Of a DNA stretch of 52,842 bases, positions 48,421 to 52,842 are shown one piece after another. Origin of the DNA: Helochares maculicollis (Eukaryota > Arthropoda > Insecta > Coleoptera > Hydrophilidae); NCBI GenBank assembly GCA_033557835.1, contig JAWQRO010000139.1, positions 1-52,842 of the forward strand, given 5' to 3'. The notes under the pieces are model-generated. The model was not told the origin of the DNA. It searched no databases and was given only the letters and a program-made list of their open reading frames with translations. Both the position numbers and the translations under genes were made by a program. Numbering within the stretch: the stretch's first letter is position 1; each line of letters opens with the position of its first letter.

Positions 48421-49265
48421 CCTAAGCAACCCGATTTGTGAATTACAAATATTTGATACAGCACTAAATAAATTATTTAAACTAGATATAGATTTCATAA
48501 ATTGTACCTTCAATGGATTAGTGACGATTCTCTCTAAAAAAACCATCTATAATCATGCTTTAAATTAACATATTATTCTTTCAGTATAGACTAAAAAACT
48601 TGCAAAATTTAGTCAATAATTAATGAGAAACCCATTCCAAGATTTTTTGAGAAACTATATTGCTTTAATTTTATTTAAACATTATAGTTTAAAAATATCG
48701 CTAAAATTGAGTGGTCGAATGTTGACAAGTTATTCACCGATTCAATATGCAAATTTCTGCATAAATTTCACTAAAACGCATAAAACAATATTGTATTTAG
48801 CTTAATGTCGATAGGTACACCATTTGAGTCAGTAAGAATTAATTTATTCAAGTATTGAAAAACACACCATTGAGAGAAACTAAAACGAAATCTATGGCTG
48901 GAAAATTAAGGGTATGTCTCATTATCGTTCTCCCTATAAGCGGGTGTTTAGCAGGAATACGGGCACACAAAAAAACAAAATCCATAAAATTGCCAAAGCT
49001 AGACAAAAAATGGGTTAATTTTCTTAAACAGACCAGTTCCCAGTCTCATTTGTAAGAAAGGAAATGCCATTTCGAGTTTTTCCTCGTTTTTTCCACCGGA
49101 AGGCCGCGTTGCAGGAAAAAAAGATACGAGCCGAACAAAAACTGTTGACAAAGTAGAGAGAAAGCAATCATAATGTTCGTAGGGAGAAACTGCCGCCTGC
49201 TCGTTGAATTGATGCGTATTTTCCTTTTTCAGAGGAATCAACAAACATTTTGTTCCCAATAGATT
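48421..49265. other. Intergenic stretch downstream of the uridine phosphorylase gene
   Basis: AT-rich to about 48850, then moderately GC-elevated toward the gene. No gene is recognised. Confidence 0.4.
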
Positions 49266-49271
49266 TTTATT
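49266..49271 (-). terminator. Polyadenylation signal of uridine phosphorylase
   Basis: AATAAA on the minus strand lies about 45 bases after the stop codon. Another AATAAA overlaps the stop itself (49314-49319) and is probably too close to be the main signal. Confidence 0.5.
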
Positions 49272-49314
49272 TTTTACCCTACAATACAATTTTTACCCCT
49301 TTTTTTCGCAAACT

Positions 49315-50244
49315 TTATTTGCAGTAACACGCCCCTGCTTTTCCTTCTTTGATGTCGTATTTCCCGTCAAGCGTGTCTTTAATGAACTGGCCCACGATTT
49401 TGATTGTCCTGGTTTTCCATTCCTCCAGGACGTCAGGAGGAGTGGTTACTTGGTCTCCCTCTAGGCGATTGATAACGGCCACGGCCAGGCAAGCGGATCT
49501 GATACCGGCTTGCTTAGTCAACGCTGCAAAAGGTACCGATTCCATCTCAATGTTAACAACTCCAGTGCATCTCGCTTTCCTCAAGAAAACCATTTTGTCG
49601 GCGTCTTCGTAATCGCAAACGGCCCCATCCAACCGACCTTGGCCTTCGTAAAAATCTAAAGTGTTCATAGTCTTCCCTATGACAGCATCAATTTTCAGGC
49701 TATCAGCAGTGGCTTTTAGGTCATTCGCCAACTGCTCTTCAAAATCGGTCGGCCGTTTGGTCAGCTTCAGCAAAACAGGCAATTCGTAAGATTCGTTCAG
49801 CATGCCATCCACGGCGCTTTTGGAAATGCAAACTGTTCCACCGGGAACTCCAAGACCCCCGCAGGTTCCCAGCCTCATAAAAATAGGGTCTTTGGCTTTC
49901 GCGTGGTGCATTAACTTTATGAGTTCGTTTAAAAGGATGCTAATGGAAGGGGAACCCATTCCATGGCTGACAGTAACCACAGGGCCAACTTTGTACATAG
50001 AGTACCTTTTAGCTTCGGCCGTCAGGTCTTTCAACTTGAAGTTAAAAGGAATCGGCGATCCAATAATATCGGCTAAATAATTAGCATAAGACAACATCCT
50101 GTCGGGCGTTCCGCCCATCAAGACAAATCTCGTATCACCAAACATCGTAGCCAAATCCTGAGTTCCACTGTTAAAACCTAGATGGTACAAAAAGTCCTCT
50201 TTCATGCGCGCGATATTAGGGTTATTGAGTTTGACTGTGCCCAT
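49315..50244 (-). CDS. UPP1: Uridine phosphorylase (main coding exon)
   Basis: This enzyme of the pyrimidine salvage pathway splits uridine with phosphate into uracil and ribose-1-phosphate, in the cytosol. The uninterrupted frame encodes 309 residues, close to the ~310 of animal uridine phosphorylases. The recognisable order is VKLNNPNIARMKED near the start, GDTRFVLMGGTPDR (residues 36-49, with the phosphate-site Arg49), VSHGMGSPSISILL (92-105), RLGTCGGLG (Arg124 and Thr127, phosphate and ribose contacts), LDFYEGQGRLDGA (Gln202 and Arg204, uracil recognition) and NIEMES (Met234-Glu235, ribose). The tail GACYCK adds two cysteines beyond the usual end. The ATG at 50244 is the first in frame; an in-frame TAA lies 9 bases before it. 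Small exons upstream may give a longer N-terminus or a 5' leader. Confidence 0.95.
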   Translation of the reverse strand: MGTVKLNNPNIARMKEDFLYHLGFNSGTQDLATMFGDTRFVLMGGTPDRMLSYANYLADIIGSPIPFNFKLKDLTAEAKRYSMYKVGPVVTVSHGMGSPSISILLNELIKLMHHAKAKDPIFMRLGTCGGLGVPGGTVCISKSAVDGMLNESYELPVLLKLTKRPTDFEEQLANDLKATADSLKIDAVIGKTMNTLDFYEGQGRLDGAVCDYEDADKMVFLRKARCTGVVNIEMESVPFAALTKQAGIRSACLAVAVINRLEGDQVTTPPDVLEEWKTRTIKIVGQFIKDTLDGKYDIKEGKAGACYCK

Positions 50245-50413
50245 TTTTATTTCTTATTTTTTTGGTGGTTGTATTTTTATGAATATTTTGACGAACGAGA
50301 ATTTTGATGGAGTTTCAAAGACAAACAGATGATTTAAATTATTTTTTAGTTGACTAGATTTTTGCCGTAGCCATGAAAACGTGTATTCTTTTTACTATTG
50401 AAGAGGCACTTAC

Positions 50414-50440
50414 CTTATCGTCTTCGCCCTCACTATCACA
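50414..50440 (-). CDS. UPP1: 27-base microexon upstream of uridine phosphorylase
   Basis: On the minus strand a strong acceptor CTTTTCTTTTGCAG is followed by exactly 27 bases encoding CDSEGEDDK and then a consensus donor GTAAGTGCC. An acidic (C/S)DSEGED segment before the GTVKL-NPNI start is, as I recall, usual in insect uridine phosphorylases. The exon is a multiple of three and keeps phase 0. The difficulty is downstream: the only visible AG before the main exon (AAATAAG, just before 50252) would add AAA TAA, ending the frame before the main ATG. Either this part is an upstream reading frame or leader, or a further exon or acceptor has been missed. Confidence 0.6.
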
Positions 50441-50529
50441 CTGCAAAAGAAAAGAAAAAGAAATTCATTAGTGCGAACGTGTAACTATGGAATGGTGTTG
50501 TTTGCATTTTACAAGGGAAAAATACTTAC

Positions 50530-50565
50530 GATATATCCTTTTCCGGAACTACATCGACTACTCGC
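50530..50565 (-). CDS. UPP1: 36-base microexon upstream of uridine phosphorylase
   Basis: On the minus strand an acceptor TTTTTATTTTTCAG leads into 36 bases encoding ASSRCSSGKGYI, followed by the consensus donor GTAAGTATT. It is in phase 0 with the 27-base exon (intron 50441-50529, 89 bases), and the joined peptide has no stop. The Ser-rich composition suits a disordered N-terminal extension. Confidence 0.6.
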
Positions 50566-52032
50566 CTGAAAAATAAAAATATTTTATGAAGTAATGCCGT
50601 TCAATTTATATCCAAAGCTTACAGATTACATAGTTATATTTGACGGTCAACATCAGAAATTGTTTCTCTTTTCAAACACTAACAACACATTATTGCTTTA
50701 ATGGAATATTTCAGAACTCAATACATGGCAATCTTTAAGATTTAAAACTATTTACAAAATAGAAGCGAACATAAACAACGTTTTTGAAAGTACATTAGCA
50801 TTATAACGAGCAAAATTATGTTCTTTAAGTCCGACTTTATTAAAAGAAAACTATGTGAAAGCAGCGTTAGTTGAATTTAATACAATAGGCAAGATAACCA
50901 CATATACCAACAATCTAGTTGATTTTAAAACACAAAGATATAAAATACCTAAAGCTGGAGTGTCTCCAATCAACATTTCCCTATAGAAACATGTATATCA
51001 AGTAATATCTAAAATGACATAAGTAAAAACCAGCCACAGCTTCATGACTGACAAATCAAAACTTCAAAATGTTGAAATTATAACGAAACTGCATGTTTAG
51101 TTAGGCTGGAATCGCCACAGCATATGAGTGAAAACTTCAAAGTTTCTAGGAGAAAAAGTTGTGGAAGATGTTCGAAAAAGTATTCTTTAATATGGCAATT
51201 CATTGCAACTATCTAAATATATTATGTGCAACTAGTAGATATTAATTCTAAAAATTAAGAGTTTCTAGAAAATTAAACATTCAAAATACCACCTCCATTA
51301 ATATCTATTAATCGAAAAATTTCAAAATATGATACTTTTTCCATGATTATTTGCATTTGTTTGGCTAAGCTAAGATCATGAAATTTTTGATTATATTTTT
51401 CAATGATATTGAAAATTGATTTGTATATAACTATTTACATTTTTTGCTTATTACTTAACAATGTTGTAAGATTTTCCTTGTAGTTTTTTTTGAGGTTCTC
51501 GCAACTCTAACTGTAACAAAACGAACGAATAGAAGATCCTGTATAGATGCTATAAAATACAATATTGAGAAAATAAAATAAAACGTTATTGAAAATTTTG
51601 ACTTTTGACATAATAATAAAAACCTAACAGTGCAATTGTTGTAAGCGGAAGTAATCTTCTAAAAATTGTGAAAATAACAACTACAAATATAATAAGGGTA
51701 TTTTATCATGTATATTAAAAACTCCTACAAACAAAGTGTTGAAAACGTGCAAAATTCAAATTGATTAATTAAGAAAGTCGCAGGAATTGACCCCGGAGTG
51801 CATTGAAAACGATTTAATGACAAATTGCGGTTAAATTTACGATAAAACGTTGTAAGAACTACCAATGGTAACATATGTTAGAAAAGTCAAAAAGCTGATG
51901 AAAAAAATTAAATAAATCCTGAAAATTTATAAAAAATCTTCCAAATTACTTAAGCCGAGAAAGTCCCACTTTTTGTGTTATACATATCAATGCCTACTTG
52001 AGAAGTAATTATTAAAACTAGAAAAACAGTAC
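50566..52032. other. Probable first intron of uridine phosphorylase
   Basis: About 1.47 kb of AT-rich sequence between two candidate exons. No element or gene was seen within it. Confidence 0.4.
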
Positions 52033-52065
52033 CTCCGGAGCTCCAATTCCGATGAACTTTTGCAT
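52033..52065 (-). CDS. UPP1: Candidate first coding exon of uridine phosphorylase
   Basis: On the minus strand an ATG at 52065 in the context AAAATATGC opens a short frame, MQKFIGIGAPE, that ends at a donor-like GAG followed by GTACTG. It is 33 bases, phase 0, so it would join the 36-base exon in frame. The donor is weaker than the other two and other first exons are possible. Confidence 0.35.
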
Positions 52066-52795
52066 ATTTTGAGGCTTCGTGGCAATTCTGACGTATACGA
52101 AATTTTAACTCGTTATTATTTGAAAATATACTTTCGCAATATTTTCCTTTTAATTCTCCGTTTAGTAATACAAGAATGTAAAAAGAGACTAAGTTTCCGA
52201 TATCAGCTATCTTTTATTTCATAATTAAAACGTAGTACAAATGTATGAAAATAAAAAGCAAACGAAAATGAGAAGAGAGGAATAACACATACATTCGTTT
52301 TTCATTTTATTTAAGCTCAAGATATTGCTAAAGGAATTAACGAATTTAATTTAAGTTCACTTTACAACAAGCTGTCTGTACATATAATCCGTATTGTTTT
52401 TTGTTTTACTCTCAACTATTTATAGATGAGTTTACCAGCGTCATTCAAAACCTACAACTGAAAGAAAAACCAGAATCTTTAAAAAAGGTAAGCCTTGAAC
52501 TATTACTAGCAAAAAATATTAGAATAGAGTTAGCAGTAAGCATATGAGATAACAGTTGATGGCCAGCGATTCTGCTTTTAGGGTATCATTAATTCATTCA
52601 ACACACTTCAAACAGATCCAAAACAGGAAAATGAAATTGTTTAGCAAAAATTAAAATAAGTCGTATATCAGCAAATGATTAAATGAAAATGCAAAGAAAT
52701 GTTCAGAACTATTGAAATATCATAAGATAAAAGTGAAGGAAAGTAAAACTAAAAAAAAATTTAGTTCGGAAACCAGTTAAATTATAATAAATTTA
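52066..52795. other. AT-rich upstream region
   Basis: The promoter of the uridine phosphorylase gene may lie here or beyond the window. No clear initiator or TATA arrangement can be chosen in such AT-rich sequence. Confidence 0.35.
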
Positions 52796-52842
52796 ATTTT
52801 TATATATATATAATATATATATTATGTATATATATAATATAT
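52796..52842. repeat. AT-dinucleotide microsatellite at right edge
   Basis: Imperfect alternating TA sequence continues to the end of the window. Confidence 0.85.

Noticed and set aside
52021..52090. Further copy of the dispersed repeat (GTACCTCCGGAG)
   Set aside because: Only about ten bases resemble the family and the other blocks are absent. The stretch is better read as a candidate first exon.
1..52842. CRISPR arrays, operons and bacterial signals
   Set aside because: None was seen. The repeats present are transposon remnants and minisatellites, and the sequence is eukaryotic.

Overview
This window looks like nuclear DNA from an insect, possibly a holometabolous insect such as a beetle. 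It is AT-rich, has GT-AG introns and AATAAA signals, lacks any operon structure, and carries decayed insect-type transposons: several mariner lineages, piggyBac, Jockey-like and RTE-like non-LTR elements, and a BEL/Pao-like LTR element. The order is a guess. I can defend only one intact conserved protein-coding gene, a uridine phosphorylase on the minus strand near the right end (coding exon 49315-50244). At least two, probably three, small exons lie upstream of it between 50414 and 52065. The remaining ~49 kb is intergenic or intronic sequence in which transposon relics alternate with GC-elevated unique patches.

Left part, 1-21 kb: mariner relic A (minus, 13-1075); an LTR-like sequence (minus, 1866-2102); a dead Jockey-like retrotransposon 3' end with a perfect 66-bp inverted repeat inside it (5838-7180); copies of an unnamed dispersed repeat (8095-8352, 11190-11335, 11460-11665); mariner relic B with both TIRs (9597-10475); a decayed palindromic ~21-bp repeat region (12905-13490); a Jockey-like ORF2 relic with YADD (13620-15138); mariner relic C (16509-17183); mariner relic D, Mos1-like (19604-20558); and a possible host exon on the minus strand (20924-21059).

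Middle, 21-43 kb: mostly AT-rich unique sequence, with an RTE-like relic (26560-27170), a piggyBac relic (29450-30450), a CpG-rich promoter-like island (about 31460-32160), a non-LTR reverse transcriptase relic on the minus strand (33375-34240), small hairpins (37036-37111, 38763-38811) and a possible membrane-segment exon (37155-37287, minus).

Right part, 42-52.8 kb: a second LTR-like copy followed by a BEL/Pao-type gag relic (42621-43559); mariner derivative E with matching 19-bp TIR cores but without the segment that should hold two catalytic aspartates (43964-44881); three minus-strand copies of the dispersed repeat (47380-48420); and the uridine phosphorylase gene. No tRNA, rRNA or CRISPR array was seen. 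The clearest points of interest are the unresolved 5' structure of the uridine phosphorylase gene, the perfect hairpin in the dead retroelement, the dispersed repeat family, and the density of distinct mariner lineages. I found no convincing new multi-gene system.
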